Assembly (NCBI RefSeq): GCF_003382285.1
Contig: NZ_QTJR01000010.1
Location: 1 to 64,000 of the forward strand
Reading direction: 5' to 3'
Source: Lysobacter soli
Lineage (GTDB): Bacteria > Pseudomonadota > Gammaproteobacteria > Xanthomonadales > Xanthomonadaceae
DNA: 64,000 nt
Shown here: one piece after another, positions 1-7,755 of the stretch
How positions within the stretch are numbered: the stretch's first letter is position 1
Layout: the number at the start of each line of letters is the position of its first letter
The notes under the pieces: model-generated
Seen by the model: the letters and a program-made list of their open reading frames with translations, nothing else
Told to the model about the DNA's origin: nothing
The model's database searches: none
Translations under genes and position numbers: made by a program

Positions 1-778
1 GCGCGCCGCGGATGATCTCGTGCGTGCGCTCGCTGGTGTGCGTGATCCAGCACGACACCTGGCGCGGGTGGTCGGCGGTGGTGCCCATGAAGGACATCAC
101 CGGGCGCGGATCGTCGCCGGGCTGTTCCTCCATCACCGAGTAGTCGAGCGTGCGGCCGTCGATACGCGGCGGCGTGCCGGTCTTGAGGCGGTCGACCACG
201 AACGGCCCTTCGCGCAGCTTGTGCGCCAGCGCGACGGCAGGGGGATCGCCGGCGCGGCCGGCGGCGTAGGTCGTCTGCCCGACGTGCACCTTGCCGGCGA
301 GGAACGTTCCGGCGGTCAGCACCACGGCGGGCGCGTCGAAACGCAGGCCGGTCTGGGTGACGACGCCGGTGACCTTGCCCTGGTCGAACGCAATGTCGTC
401 CACCGCCGCCTGGAACATCGTCAGGTTCGGCTGGGCTTCCACGGCGCGGCGGATGTAGGCGCGATACAGCGCGCGGTCGGCCTGGCAGCGCGTCGCGCGC
501 ACCGCCGGCCCCTTGCTCGCGTTGAGTCGGCGCCACTGGATGCCCGCGGCATCGGCGGCCTTCGCCATCACGCCGCCGAGGGCGTCGATTTCCTTGACCA
601 GATGCCCCTTGCCGATGCCGCCGATGGCCGGGTTGCAGCTCATCGCGCCCACGGTTTCCACCGAATGCGTGAGCAGCAGCGTGCGTGCGCCGGCGCGGGC
701 CGAGGCAAGCGCGGCTTCGGTGCCGGCATGTCCGCCGCCGACCACGATCACGTCGTATTGGTAGAAGTTCTGGCTCAT
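1..778 (-). CDS. mnmG: MnmG (GidA) tRNA U34 carboxymethylaminomethyl synthase, N-terminal part
   Basis: MnmG works with MnmE to install the carboxymethylaminomethyl group on the wobble uridine of certain tRNAs, using FAD. The protein begins [21 protein letters not shown], with the dinucleotide-binding VGGGHAG near residues 12-18, then [13 protein letters not shown] near 48-60, and later [12 protein letters not shown] and [11 protein letters not shown], all typical of the family. The ATG at 776-778 is the natural start because the FAD motif follows at once. The gene runs off the left edge, so only about 259 of roughly 630 residues are present. It is transcribed leftward, divergent from the candidate small RNA. 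Identification is very secure. Confidence 0.97.
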   Translation of the reverse strand, partial: MSQNFYQYDVIVVGGGHAGTEAALASARAGARTLLLTHSVETVGAMSCNPAIGGIGKGHLVKEIDALGGVMAKAADAAGIQWRRLNASKGPAVRATRCQADRALYRAYIRRAVEAQPNLTMFQAAVDDIAFDQGKVTGVVTQTGLRFDAPAVVLTAGTFLAGKVHVGQTTYAAGRAGDPPAVALAHKLREGPFVVDRLKTGTPPRIDGRTLDYSVMEEQPGDDPRPVMSFMGTTADHPRQVSCWITHTSERTHEIIRGA

Positions 779-874
779 CGGGCTTGGTCGATCAGGATCC
801 GGACGAGCGCCCGGGGTGCGAATTCTAGGGCAGCCCGGCCTCGTCCGCCGTCGAGAATGAACGGCAGGTGAAAC

Positions 875-890
875 TTGGCACGGTTCCTGC
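875..890 (+). promoter_or_regulatory. Candidate sigma-54 (RpoN) promoter
   Basis: The sequence TTGGCACGGTTCCTGC has GG at 877-878 and GC at 889-890, the exact spacing of the -24/-12 elements of RpoN promoters (consensus TGGCAC-N5-TTGC). The only departure is C for the first T of the -12 element. Transcription would start near 902. No protein gene follows; a strong terminator lies about 110 bases downstream. No upstream activator site was recognised. This is inference from motif and position. Confidence 0.6.
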
Positions 891-901
891 GACATAGTCT
901 C

Positions 902-1014
902 TGCACCCAGCGGGGCAGGCGCTAGGCGCCGGCCGGAATTGGAACAGGGGCTGGTCAAGCGCTCGCAGGGGAAGCACGGGGGCCGAATGTCGGGGGACGT
1001 TCGGCCCCCTTTTT
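902..1014 (+). ncRNA. Candidate sigma-54-dependent small RNA, about 113 nt
   Basis: The stretch between the RpoN-type promoter and the intrinsic terminator has no credible reading frame. A short hairpin can form near its 5' end (CTGC 901-904 with GCAG 915-918, CCC 906-908 with GGG 912-914), and the terminator hairpin closes the 3' end. Four short G-runs (912-915, 947-950, 968-970 and 991-995) fall in or near apparently unpaired regions. Bacterial RNAs with this build (RpoN promoter, about 100-400 nt, own terminator) include GlmY/GlmZ and CrcZ/CrcY, but I see no sequence that identifies it as one of those. It lies divergent from mnmG. Confidence 0.45.
978..1014 (+). terminator. Rho-independent terminator
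   Basis: GGGGGCCGAA at 978-987 pairs perfectly with TTCGGCCCCC at 1000-1009, leaving a 12-base loop, and five T residues follow at 1010-1014. This is a textbook intrinsic terminator for rightward transcription. As no gene lies to its left on the plus strand, it implies a transcript starting in the gap, consistent with the sigma-54 promoter at 875. Confidence 0.9.
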
Positions 1015-1043
1015 ATTTGCTCGCCGGGAGACCCCGGACACAC

Positions 1044-1068
1044 AAAAGGCGCCGCGAGGGCGCCTTTT
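1044..1068. terminator. Bidirectional terminator hairpin
   Basis: AAAAGGCGCC at 1044-1053 and GGCGCCTTTT at 1059-1068 form a 10-bp stem with a 5-base loop and A/T tracts on both sides. It can stop transcription in either direction. It most likely terminates the leftward lipoprotein transcript (gene ending at 1303) and backs up the terminator at 978-1014. Confidence 0.8.
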
Positions 1069-1196
1069 GCGTTTCTGGCGGGCCGTGACGCCCGCCGGGA
1101 TGGGCGCCGACGCTCGATGGGGACGGAACAGGGGGGATCCGTGGTTCCTCATCGAGCGCCGACATGGAGCATTCGGCCTGGGGCCGACTTTCACTC

Positions 1197-1219
1197 ATTA
1201 CGTCCAAGAGTGACGTAAT
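1197..1219. promoter_or_regulatory. Perfect ATTACGTC palindrome
   Basis: ATTACGTC at 1197-1204 is repeated in inverted form as GACGTAAT at 1212-1219, with a 7-base spacer. It is clearly less GC-rich than its surroundings. It lies about 80 bases downstream of the lipoprotein stop and has no T-tract, so it is not an obvious terminator. It could be a protein-binding site or an mRNA 3' hairpin; no regulator is identified. Confidence 0.4.
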
Positions 1220-1302
1220 CGGTCAATGACCGCAGATTGCCGTCAGTCGGCCTCGAGCGCAAGCGAAAAAATGTGACTGCGGCCGAGACCCTGACAACCG
1301 GG

Positions 1303-1899
1303 TCAACGCTCCTGCTGCTGGACCCCGCGATCGGAGTTCGTGGGACGCTGACGCGGCGGCGGCGAGTAGCGACGCGGCTCCGCATCGGCACGGGGCTGCG
1401 TCGGACGCGGGCCGACATTGCCCGGGCGACCCGGGCGCGGACCGCTGTTGCCCGGACCCTGGCCGTCCGGCCGCGGACCGCCCACGCCCGGGCGCGGACC
1501 GTTGCCCGACCAGCCCTGGCCCGGCGGTCGATTGCCATTCCAGTGCTGGCCCGGAGGACGGTCGTTGCCATTCCAGTGCTGGCCCGGACGGCCGTTGCCG
1601 TTCCAGTGCTGGCCCGGGTGGCGGTCGTAGCGATACGGGTAGCGGTACACGGGATAGCGCGGGTACGCGTACGGGTAACCGTAGTACCCGTAACGGTACG
1701 GATAGCCGTAATAGCCGTAGCCGCCGTAACCGTAGGGATAGCCGTAATAGCCGCCGTAACCGCCGTAGTAGCGGTATTCGACCGAAGGCTGGCCGTGGTA
1801 GTAGTCGCCACCGCCGCCTGCGCCGCGGTAGGTGTAGCCGGTTACGCAGCCGGCCAGCATCGTGGCGGCCAGCGCAGGCAGGATGAGTTTGCGGATCAT
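1303..1899 (-). CDS. Tyr/Gly/Asn/Pro-rich repeat lipoprotein
   Basis: A 198-residue predicted lipoprotein of unknown function. It starts MIRKLILPALAATMLAGC, a type II signal peptide whose lipobox cysteine is residue 18. Residues 36-95 are an extraordinary Tyr/Gly/Pro tract (YGGYGGYYGYPYGYGGYGYY and similar). Residues 95-130 carry at least three copies of the unit PGQHWNGN with R/D variations, and the rest is Pro/Arg/Gly-rich and probably disordered. The start at 1897-1899 is preferred over a longer frame because it places the signal peptide at the N-terminus; GGGGGG lies about 8 bases upstream. It is probably on the outer or inner membrane facing the periplasm. I recognise no enzymatic domain. 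Confidence 0.85.
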   Translation of the reverse strand: MIRKLILPALAATMLAGCVTGYTYRGAGGGGDYYHGQPSVEYRYYGGYGGYYGYPYGYGGYGYYGYPYRYGYYGYPYAYPRYPVYRYPYRYDRHPGQHWNGNGRPGQHWNGNDRPPGQHWNGNRPPGQGWSGNGPRPGVGGPRPDGQGPGNSGPRPGRPGNVGPRPTQPRADAEPRRYSPPPRQRPTNSDRGVQQQER

Positions 1900-2085
1900 G
1901 TTCGGAACCCCCCGGGGTGTGCCGCCAGCTTCCGGCCGGGGCTTTGAACTCGGCCTTAATTTTTCCGGCGCCGGGATGAAGGCGACGACGGCGTTCAGCG
2001 TAGTGGCGCGCGATCGCGCAAGCCGTGCATTGCCGGGCGTTTCGCGCGATGACAGCATGTCACGCCCTTCGCGACGGACGCGCCA

Positions 2086-3030
2086 ATGAACCTGCATCGC
2101 GCCTCCGGCCAGTGGCGGCTGGGGCTGACGCTCACCCTGATCACCGCCGCATGCTGGGCCACGCTGCCGATCGCGTTGAAGCTGGTGCTGCAGGGGCTCG
2201 ATCCGATCACGCTCACCTGGTTCCGCTTCCTCGTCGCGGCGCTGGTCACCGGCGCGTGGCTCGGGATGCGTGGTCGACTGGGCGGCTATCGCGCGCTGCA
2301 TGGCCGGGGCTGGACGATGCTGTTCGTCGCCGCGCTGATGCTGGTGGGCAACTACGTCTTCTACCTGCTGGGCGTGCAGCACACCACGCCGGCGAACGCG
2401 CAGCTGCTGATCCAGCTCGCGCCGCTGCTGATGGCGCTGGGCGGTATCTGGGTGTTCGGCGAGCGGTTCCGCGCCGCGCAATGGCTGGGCCTGGCGCTGC
2501 TGGTGGCGGGCATGGCGCTGTTCTTCGCCGACCAGCTCGCCGCGAGCGCGAAGGCGCCCGGTTACGTGCTCGGTTCGGCGCTGGTGATCGTCGGCGCCGT
2601 CGTGTGGGCGATTTACGCGCTGCTGCAGAAGCAGCTGCTGGTGCGGCTGGGGTCGATGCAGATCCTGTGGTTCATCTATGTCTTCGCGAGCCTCGCGCTG
2701 CTGCCGTTCGCGCATCCGACGCAGCTGCTGCGGCTCGACGGGCTGCACTGGGCGCTGCTCGCCTACTGCGCCTTCAACACGATCGGTGCGTACGGCGCCT
2801 TCGCCGAAGCGCTCGCGCACTGGGAAGCCTCGCGCGTGTCGGCCATCCTCGCGACCACGCCGCTGTTGTGCATCGCCGCGGCGACGGCCGTGCACGCGCT
2901 GTGGCCGCAGTGGCTGGCACCCGAACGCATCACGCCGCTGGGCTGGGTCGGCGCCGGACTGGTCGTCGCCGGCTCGGCCGCGGTGAGCCTGCTCAAACCT
3001 CGCGCGCCTTCGCCTGCGAAAACCCCATAG
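2086..3030 (+). CDS. EamA (DMT) family transporter
   Basis: A 314-residue inner-membrane protein of the drug/metabolite transporter superfamily. About ten hydrophobic segments are arranged as two similar EamA halves: the first starts near residue 13 (LTLTLITAACWATLPIALKL), the second near residue 165 (SALVIVGAVVWAIYALLQKQ). Each half has the family's Pro/Gly-containing helix and the short-loop pattern. The substrate is unknown; relatives export amino acids or other metabolites. The next gene, a threonine/serine dehydratase-like enzyme, follows after 16 bases on the same strand. The two are probably co-transcribed, which suggests but does not prove a link to amino-acid metabolism. Confidence 0.92.
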   Translation: MNLHRASGQWRLGLTLTLITAACWATLPIALKLVLQGLDPITLTWFRFLVAALVTGAWLGMRGRLGGYRALHGRGWTMLFVAALMLVGNYVFYLLGVQHTTPANAQLLIQLAPLLMALGGIWVFGERFRAAQWLGLALLVAGMALFFADQLAASAKAPGYVLGSALVIVGAVVWAIYALLQKQLLVRLGSMQILWFIYVFASLALLPFAHPTQLLRLDGLHWALLAYCAFNTIGAYGAFAEALAHWEASRVSAILATTPLLCIAAATAVHALWPQWLAPERITPLGWVGAGLVVAGSAAVSLLKPRAPSPAKTP

Positions 3031-3046
3031 GTCCTACCATCCCCCC

Positions 3047-4021
3047 ATGAACGACATCGCCCACGTGACGCCCACCTTCGAAGACGTTCTCGCCGCCGCC
3101 GCGCGCATCGCGCCGCACGCGCACGCGACGCCCGTGCTGCGTTCGCGCACGCTCGACGCGCTGGCCGGCTGCGAGCTGCACCTCAAGGCCGAACACCTCC
3201 AGCGCGCGGGCGCCTTCAAATTCCGCGGTGCGTGCAACGCGATCTGGTCGCTCGACGAGGCCACCGCCGCGCGCGGCGTGGTCACGCATTCCTCGGGCAA
3301 CCACGGCGCGGCGCTGGCGCTGGCGGCACGCACGCGCGGCGTCGCCTGCCACGTCGTCGTGCCGGAAGGCGCAGTCGCGGCGAAGCTCGCCGCCATCGAG
3401 GCCTACGGCGCGACGCTGCACCGGTGCGCGGCGACCATCGCCGCCCGCGAAACCCGCACCGCCGAATTGCAGGCGCAGCTCGGTGCCGAACTCGTGCACC
3501 CCTACACCGATCCGCGCGTGATCGCCGGGCAGGGCACGGCCGCGCTGGAACTGCTGTGCACGCCGGAGCGTTTCGACGCGATCGTCGTGCCGGTGGGCGG
3601 CGGCGGCCTCGCTTCGGGCACCGCGCTGAGCGTCGCCGCGCGTTCGCCCGGAACCCGGCTCTACCTGGCCGAACCGGCCGGCGCGGCCGAAACCTTCGCG
3701 TCGCTGGCGAAGGGCGAGCGCGTCACCGGCTTCACCCCCGACACCGTTTGCGACGGCCTGCGCGGCACGCTGGGCGAGATCAATTTCCGCATGCTCCGCG
3801 ACCACGGCGCGCAGGTGCTGACGGTCGAAGACGCCGATACCGTCGCGGCGATGCGCCTGTTTTGGCAGCGGACCAAGCAGATCGTCGAACCCTCGTCGGC
3901 CGTGGCCCTGGCCGCCGTCCTGAAGCACGGCCCGCTGTTCGCCGGCCAGCGCGTCGGCGTCGTGCTGTCGGGCGGCAACGTCGATCCCGATGCCCTGCCC
4001 GCGCTCTTCGCACGCGCCTGA
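3047..4021 (+). CDS. Threonine/serine dehydratase-like PLP enzyme
   Basis: A 324-residue fold-type II PLP enzyme of the threonine dehydratase/serine racemase group, which deaminates L-threonine or L-serine to the 2-oxoacid or racemises serine. The Schiff-base lysine lies in GAFKFRGA near residue 58, the phosphate-contact loop SSGNHGAA near 83, the glycine-rich phosphate cradle PVGGGGLASG near 185, and the C-terminal VLSGGNVDP near 307. It lacks the C-terminal ACT-like regulatory domain of biosynthetic IlvA (about 500 residues), so it resembles the short catabolic or racemase type. It follows the EamA gene by 16 bases and is followed directly by an intrinsic terminator. Which reaction it performs cannot be told from sequence. 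Confidence 0.9.
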   Translation: MNDIAHVTPTFEDVLAAAARIAPHAHATPVLRSRTLDALAGCELHLKAEHLQRAGAFKFRGACNAIWSLDEATAARGVVTHSSGNHGAALALAARTRGVACHVVVPEGAVAAKLAAIEAYGATLHRCAATIAARETRTAELQAQLGAELVHPYTDPRVIAGQGTAALELLCTPERFDAIVVPVGGGGLASGTALSVAARSPGTRLYLAEPAGAAETFASLAKGERVTGFTPDTVCDGLRGTLGEINFRMLRDHGAQVLTVEDADTVAAMRLFWQRTKQIVEPSSAVALAAVLKHGPLFAGQRVGVVLSGGNVDPDALPALFARA

Positions 4022-4025
4022 TGCG

Positions 4026-4058
4026 GGCGCCGGGCGACGCTCCGGCGCCTTGCTTTTT
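4026..4058 (+). terminator. Rho-independent terminator after the dehydratase gene
   Basis: GGCGCCGG at 4026-4033 pairs with CCGGCGCC at 4042-4049 around an 8-base loop, and a run of five T residues follows at 4054-4058. It ends the EamA-dehydratase transcription unit. Confidence 0.85.
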
Positions 4059-4095
4059 GTGATGGATTGACCAGAATCACTTTGCCGTTTCTGGC

Positions 4096-4941
4096 GTGAA
4101 GCCGGCGACGACCGTGTCGCCCAGCGCGGTGCCGGATGGGGATCCGGCACCCATGACCCGCGGGCGCACGAACGCAGATATCGGGCCATGGGGGTGGCGG
4201 ATGGTGGACGTGGAATTCCGCGTGGTCTCCGACCGCCGGGAGGGCCTGCTGTTGACGCTCGGCCAGGCGGTGATCGCCCATGGCTTCACGCTGCTGCGCC
4301 AGCGCATGGCCGGCGGCGAGGACGGCGTCGTGCTGACGATGCTGGTGCGCGGCCCGCAGCAGAACCTCGCCACGCTGGAGGAATGCGTGGCCACGCATCC
4401 GCTGGTGACGTCCTTCGAAGCCACGCGACCCGACGCGGCTCCCGTCGAAACGCCGCCATCGATCACGCCCCACCGCTGTGCGGCGACACCGCCCTGCGCG
4501 GCCGATTCGCGTCGCATCGAGGCGCTCGTGCCGCAGCTCACGCGCGACTACCCGAACATCTTCGTCGCGCTGCTCGAGCTGGAACGCGAACTTCCCGAGG
4601 CGCATCGCGAACTCGCGCTGAGCGAACTCGGCCATCGCATCGGCGCGTGGGTGCAGGCGCGCGATTTCGCGGGCGTGGAGACGACCTCCACCTGCGATGC
4701 CATCCGCCGCATCGCGTTGCCGGCGATGCGCCAGATCGTGCAGGCACAACTGCAGGGCGAGGCGCTGCACGTGAGCGACAGCCCTTTCTGCCGGCGCGGC
4801 GAACACGGCCCGTGCTGCCATTTCCTGCGCGGCATGCTCGGCGGGCTGCTCGCCGGCAGCGCGCAGCCGATGCACGTGGTCGAGACGCGTTGCCGCAACG
4901 ACGGCGCCGACATCTGCGCGTTCGCGTTCCGCACTGCGTGA
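4096..4941 (+). CDS. ACT-like plus V4R-like (4-vinyl reductase) domain protein
   Basis: A protein of up to 281 residues with two apparent parts. Residues about 36-110 (VEFRVVSDRREGLLLTLGQ onward) look like an ACT-type ligand-binding fold. The C-terminal part, about 140-281, resembles the V4R small-molecule-binding domain: it has FCRRGEHGPCCHF near 233 and ends ETRCRNDGADICAFAF, the Cys-x-x-x-Gly-x-x-x-Cys arrangement typical of V4R. V4R domains bind hydrophobic ligands or metals in regulators and in BchJ. No DNA-binding domain is visible. The start is uncertain: ATG at 4201 has a better Shine-Dalgarno (GGGGGTGG) and begins right at the first domain, so the first 35 residues may not be translated. 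The exact function is unknown. Confidence 0.7.
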   Translation: MKPATTVSPSAVPDGDPAPMTRGRTNADIGPWGWRMVDVEFRVVSDRREGLLLTLGQAVIAHGFTLLRQRMAGGEDGVVLTMLVRGPQQNLATLEECVATHPLVTSFEATRPDAAPVETPPSITPHRCAATPPCAADSRRIEALVPQLTRDYPNIFVALLELERELPEAHRELALSELGHRIGAWVQARDFAGVETTSTCDAIRRIALPAMRQIVQAQLQGEALHVSDSPFCRRGEHGPCCHFLRGMLGGLLAGSAQPMHVVETRCRNDGADICAFAFRTA

Positions 4942-5085
4942 CGCGAGGCGCCGCGTGCAGGCGGCGTGAAGACGCCGCCGCACGCGCGCTTTATGGCGAA
5001 CGTCACGGTCGGGCCCGCGTGGGCGCCGGCTATCATGGCGCTCCCGCCGCGCACGCCGGCGCCTGTGGTCCCGCAAGGACTCGCG

Positions 5086-5511
5086 ATGAAGATCGACGGC
5101 ACCCGCACCAACGACCGCGCCACGGAACTGATCCTGGCCTACTACGCCGCGTTCAATCGCGCCGACTGGGACGGCATGGTCGCGCTGCTGGGCGAAAACG
5201 TGGTGCACGATCTCAACCAGGGCCCGCGCGAAACCGGCCGCGAGGCGTTCTCGGCGTTCCTGCAGCGCATGCACCGCAGTTATCGCGAGCAGTTGCACGA
5301 CATCGTGGTGATGGTCTCGCCCGATGGCGCGCGTGCCGCGGCCGAGTACATCGTGCATGGCGAATACCTCGCCGACGACAGCGGCCTGCCGCCGGCGCGC
5401 GGACAGAAGTACGTGCTGCCGGGCGGCGCGTTCTTCGAGCTGCGCGACGGCCGCATCCACCGCATCAGCAATTACTACAACCTCGAAGACTGGATCGCGC
5501 AGGTGCGCTGA
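5086..5511 (+). CDS. SnoaL-like/ketosteroid isomerase-related protein
   Basis: A 141-residue single-domain protein of the NTF2-like fold, matching the ketosteroid isomerase-related family (TIGR02096 style). Family features are an N-terminal helix LILAYYAAFNRADWDGMVAL, the following segment GENVVHDLNQGPRETGREAF, and the ending GRIHRISNYYNLEDWIAQVR. The start ATG at 5086-5088 has AAGGA six bases upstream at 5075-5079, so it is preferred over an in-frame ATG 120 bases earlier. Members of this fold bind small hydrophobic ligands or act as isomerases or hydratases. The substrate is unknown, and the neighbours give no clear hint. Confidence 0.85.
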   Translation: MKIDGTRTNDRATELILAYYAAFNRADWDGMVALLGENVVHDLNQGPRETGREAFSAFLQRMHRSYREQLHDIVVMVSPDGARAAAEYIVHGEYLADDSGLPPARGQKYVLPGGAFFELRDGRIHRISNYYNLEDWIAQVR

Positions 5512-5594
5512 CGCGCCGTCGGTGGCACCGCTTTCCGACGCGCCGCCGACAAAACCGCCGCTAGCCTGAATCCGGTTTTCCTTCGGGCGGGCCC

Positions 5595-7079
5595 ATGCAC
5601 CGGATCCTGCGATCGCCTGCGCTGTGGACCGCCGCACTGGCGACGGTGTTGGCGCTGATGTTCCTGGGCTCGCGCGGCATCTGGGATCCCGACGAGGGCC
5701 GCTACACCAACGTCGCGCTCAACATGCTCGACAGCGGCGACTGGCTCAATCCGCGCCGCAACGACGAGATCGGCCACTGGACCAAGCCGCCACTGACGTA
5801 CTGGGCCATCGCGTCCAGCGTCATGGTCTTCGGCACCAACACCTGGGCGGCCCGGCTGCCGGCCGCGTTGTCGTACCTGCTGTGCACGTGGCTCGCGTGG
5901 CGCATCGCCGCGCGGCTCGCGCCGGGTTCGCAGCAGTCGGCCGCCATCGTCTACGCGACGATGCTGTTGCCGTTCGGCGCGTCGCAGATGATCACCACCG
6001 ACTACCTGCTCAGCGCCTGCATCGCGCTGGCGATGTGGGCGTTCGTCGAAGCGCGCTTCTCGGCCACGCCGCATCCGAGGCGCTGGATCGCGCTGATGTG
6101 GATCGCGCTCGCGCTGGCGTTCGTGACGAAGGGGCCGGCGGGGCTGCTTCCGCTGCCGGTCGTGCTGCTGTTCGATTTCCTGATGCCCGGGCGACGCGAT
6201 CATCGCGTCCTGCAATGGTCGGGGCTCGTGCTGTTCGCGGTGCTCGCGCTGCCGTGGTACGTCGCGGTGTTCCATGGCAATCCGGGGCTGTTCGAGTATT
6301 TCGTCGGCGACGAACTGGTCAACCGCGTTACGACGAACGAGTTCGGCCGCCACGGCGAGTGGTACGGCTGGATCGAGATCTACGTCCCCACGCTCATCGT
6401 CGGCACGCTGCCGTGGACGCCGGCGCTGTGGCGCTGGACGCGCGGACTGCCGGCGATGGTGCGTCCGTGGTGGCGCGATCCGCAGCGGCGCCAGCGCGAC
6501 GCGCACTGGGTGCTGCTCGCGCTGTGGCTGCTGCTGCCGCTGGCGGTGTGTGTGTTCGCGCGTTCGCGCATGCCGCTGTACCTGCTGCCGCTGTTCGTGC
6601 CGATCGCGGTCATCATCGCGTTGCAACGGACGGGCGAAGGACGCGCCCTGCCGTCATGGCCGAAGCTGATCGCGTGGGCCGCCGTGCTGCTCGCAGCGAA
6701 GGTCGCCGCGTCGTACTGGCCCACGCACAAGAACGCCGAGGCGTGGGCGCATGCGATCGTCGAACGCGCGCCCGGTCCGATCCACGAGATCGTTTTCGTC
6801 GAGGACATGGCGCGTTACGGGCTGCACCTCGAACTCGGCCGCGGCACGGAGATCGAGAAGATCTCGCTCGATACGCTGCACGAACCGCGCTTCAACCCGC
6901 AGTACGACGAGCCGCTCGCCGTCGAACTGGGCGAACACGAGCACGGCGTGGTGTGGGTGACCAAGCAGAGCGACTGGCCCGTCGTGCGCGAACGCATCGA
7001 AGGCTACGGTTACCGCGCGATCCTGCTGGGCACGCCGTTCGAGCGGCGCGTGATGTTCCGTGTCGAACCGCAGCGCTGA
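5595..7079 (+). CDS. ArnT-like glycosyltransferase (family 39/83)
   Basis: A 494-residue integral membrane glycosyltransferase of the GT-C fold. The first periplasmic loop carries DPDEGRY near residue 33, with the catalytic acidic pair, and then HWTKPPLTYW near 60, as in ArnT and protein mannosyltransferases. About a dozen hydrophobic helices fill the first 380 residues, followed by a soluble C-terminal domain of about 110 residues. Such enzymes use undecaprenyl-phosphate sugars to modify lipid A, other glycans or proteins outside the inner membrane. No polymyxin-resistance (arn) genes are adjacent, so the sugar and acceptor are unknown. Confidence 0.88.
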   Translation: MHRILRSPALWTAALATVLALMFLGSRGIWDPDEGRYTNVALNMLDSGDWLNPRRNDEIGHWTKPPLTYWAIASSVMVFGTNTWAARLPAALSYLLCTWLAWRIAARLAPGSQQSAAIVYATMLLPFGASQMITTDYLLSACIALAMWAFVEARFSATPHPRRWIALMWIALALAFVTKGPAGLLPLPVVLLFDFLMPGRRDHRVLQWSGLVLFAVLALPWYVAVFHGNPGLFEYFVGDELVNRVTTNEFGRHGEWYGWIEIYVPTLIVGTLPWTPALWRWTRGLPAMVRPWWRDPQRRQRDAHWVLLALWLLLPLAVCVFARSRMPLYLLPLFVPIAVIIALQRTGEGRALPSWPKLIAWAAVLLAAKVAASYWPTHKNAEAWAHAIVERAPGPIHEIVFVEDMARYGLHLELGRGTEIEKISLDTLHEPRFNPQYDEPLAVELGEHEHGVVWVTKQSDWPVVRERIEGYGYRAILLGTPFERRVMFRVEPQR

Positions 7080-7088
7080 AACATCGCC

Positions 7089-7685
7089 TCAGCGCTGCGG
7101 GCCGGCGCCGAGCGAGAGGTAGTCGATGCCCTGGCTCAACAGCAGCCGCATCACCGACGCGCGTTCGCCGACCGGTCGCGAGGCCATCGCATCGATCAGC
7201 AAGCCGACCGAACGACAACGTGCGTCATGGTCGCCGCCGTTGAGACCGGCAAGGAATCCGTCGTTGAGCAGCGCCGCGCGTACGCCGGCGGCCTTCAGCG
7301 CCTGCGTCGCGACATTCGCGTCGTACGGCTGGCGCGGGCTCTGCGCGGCGGTGAGGAAGAAATTCGTCGCCGCATCGGCGAAGCGTATGCGGCTCTGCTC
7401 GCTCAGCTGCGAGGCGATCTGGTTGTAACCGTCGAGACTGCGCTGCGCATCGGGATCGAACAGCGCACACAGCGTGCGCGCGTCTTGCGGCGTTTGCGCG
7501 CTGGCGTGCACGGCCTGAAAGAGTCCGTCGACGCTCGAATCGGGCGCACGCATCAGCAGTTCGCGGCTGTCGGCCATCAGCGCGCCGGGATCGAAACCCC
7601 AGCTGCTGAAATCCTGCGCCAACGCGGGAACGGTCGCGACCGCCAGCAGCAAGCCTGCGGCAAGGGTGAGCGGGGTTCTGGCCAT
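7089..7685 (-). CDS. Secreted protein of unknown function
   Basis: A 198-residue protein with a type I signal peptide (MARTPLTLAAGLLLAVATVPALA, cleavage likely before QDF). The mature part is helical, with two widely spaced cysteines (within LCALFDPDAQ and HDARCRSVG) that could form a disulfide in the periplasm. I recognise no domain. The start at 7683-7685 is chosen because it begins the signal peptide; the longer frame adds low-complexity sequence. It converges on the glycosyltransferase gene with only 9 bases between the stop codons. Confidence 0.8.
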   Translation of the reverse strand: MARTPLTLAAGLLLAVATVPALAQDFSSWGFDPGALMADSRELLMRAPDSSVDGLFQAVHASAQTPQDARTLCALFDPDAQRSLDGYNQIASQLSEQSRIRFADAATNFFLTAAQSPRQPYDANVATQALKAAGVRAALLNDGFLAGLNGGDHDARCRSVGLLIDAMASRPVGERASVMRLLLSQGIDYLSLGAGPQR

Positions 7686-7755
7686 GTCGTCGCGATGCCG
7701 TCGGAGGATGGGCCGATCGTAGGACGTGGCGGCTGAACGACGTTGCCGTCGCGGA

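Noticed and set aside
20-871. Long plus-strand open frame over mnmG
   Set aside because: Arg/Ala/Gly-rich translation with no domain; it is the antisense shadow of mnmG, whose protein is unmistakable.
978-1068. Possible attenuator or riboswitch made of the two adjacent hairpins
   Set aside because: No alternative antiterminator pairing is visible and no gene follows on the plus strand; two independent terminators explain it.
1900-2895. N-terminal extension of the lipoprotein frame to 2895
   Set aside because: The extension lies antisense to the EamA gene and would bury the signal peptide; the start at 1899 is far better.
2025-3050. Second plus-strand frame overlapping the EamA gene
   Set aside because: Arg/Ala-rich translation typical of an alternative frame in GC-rich DNA; the EamA frame has clear membrane helices.
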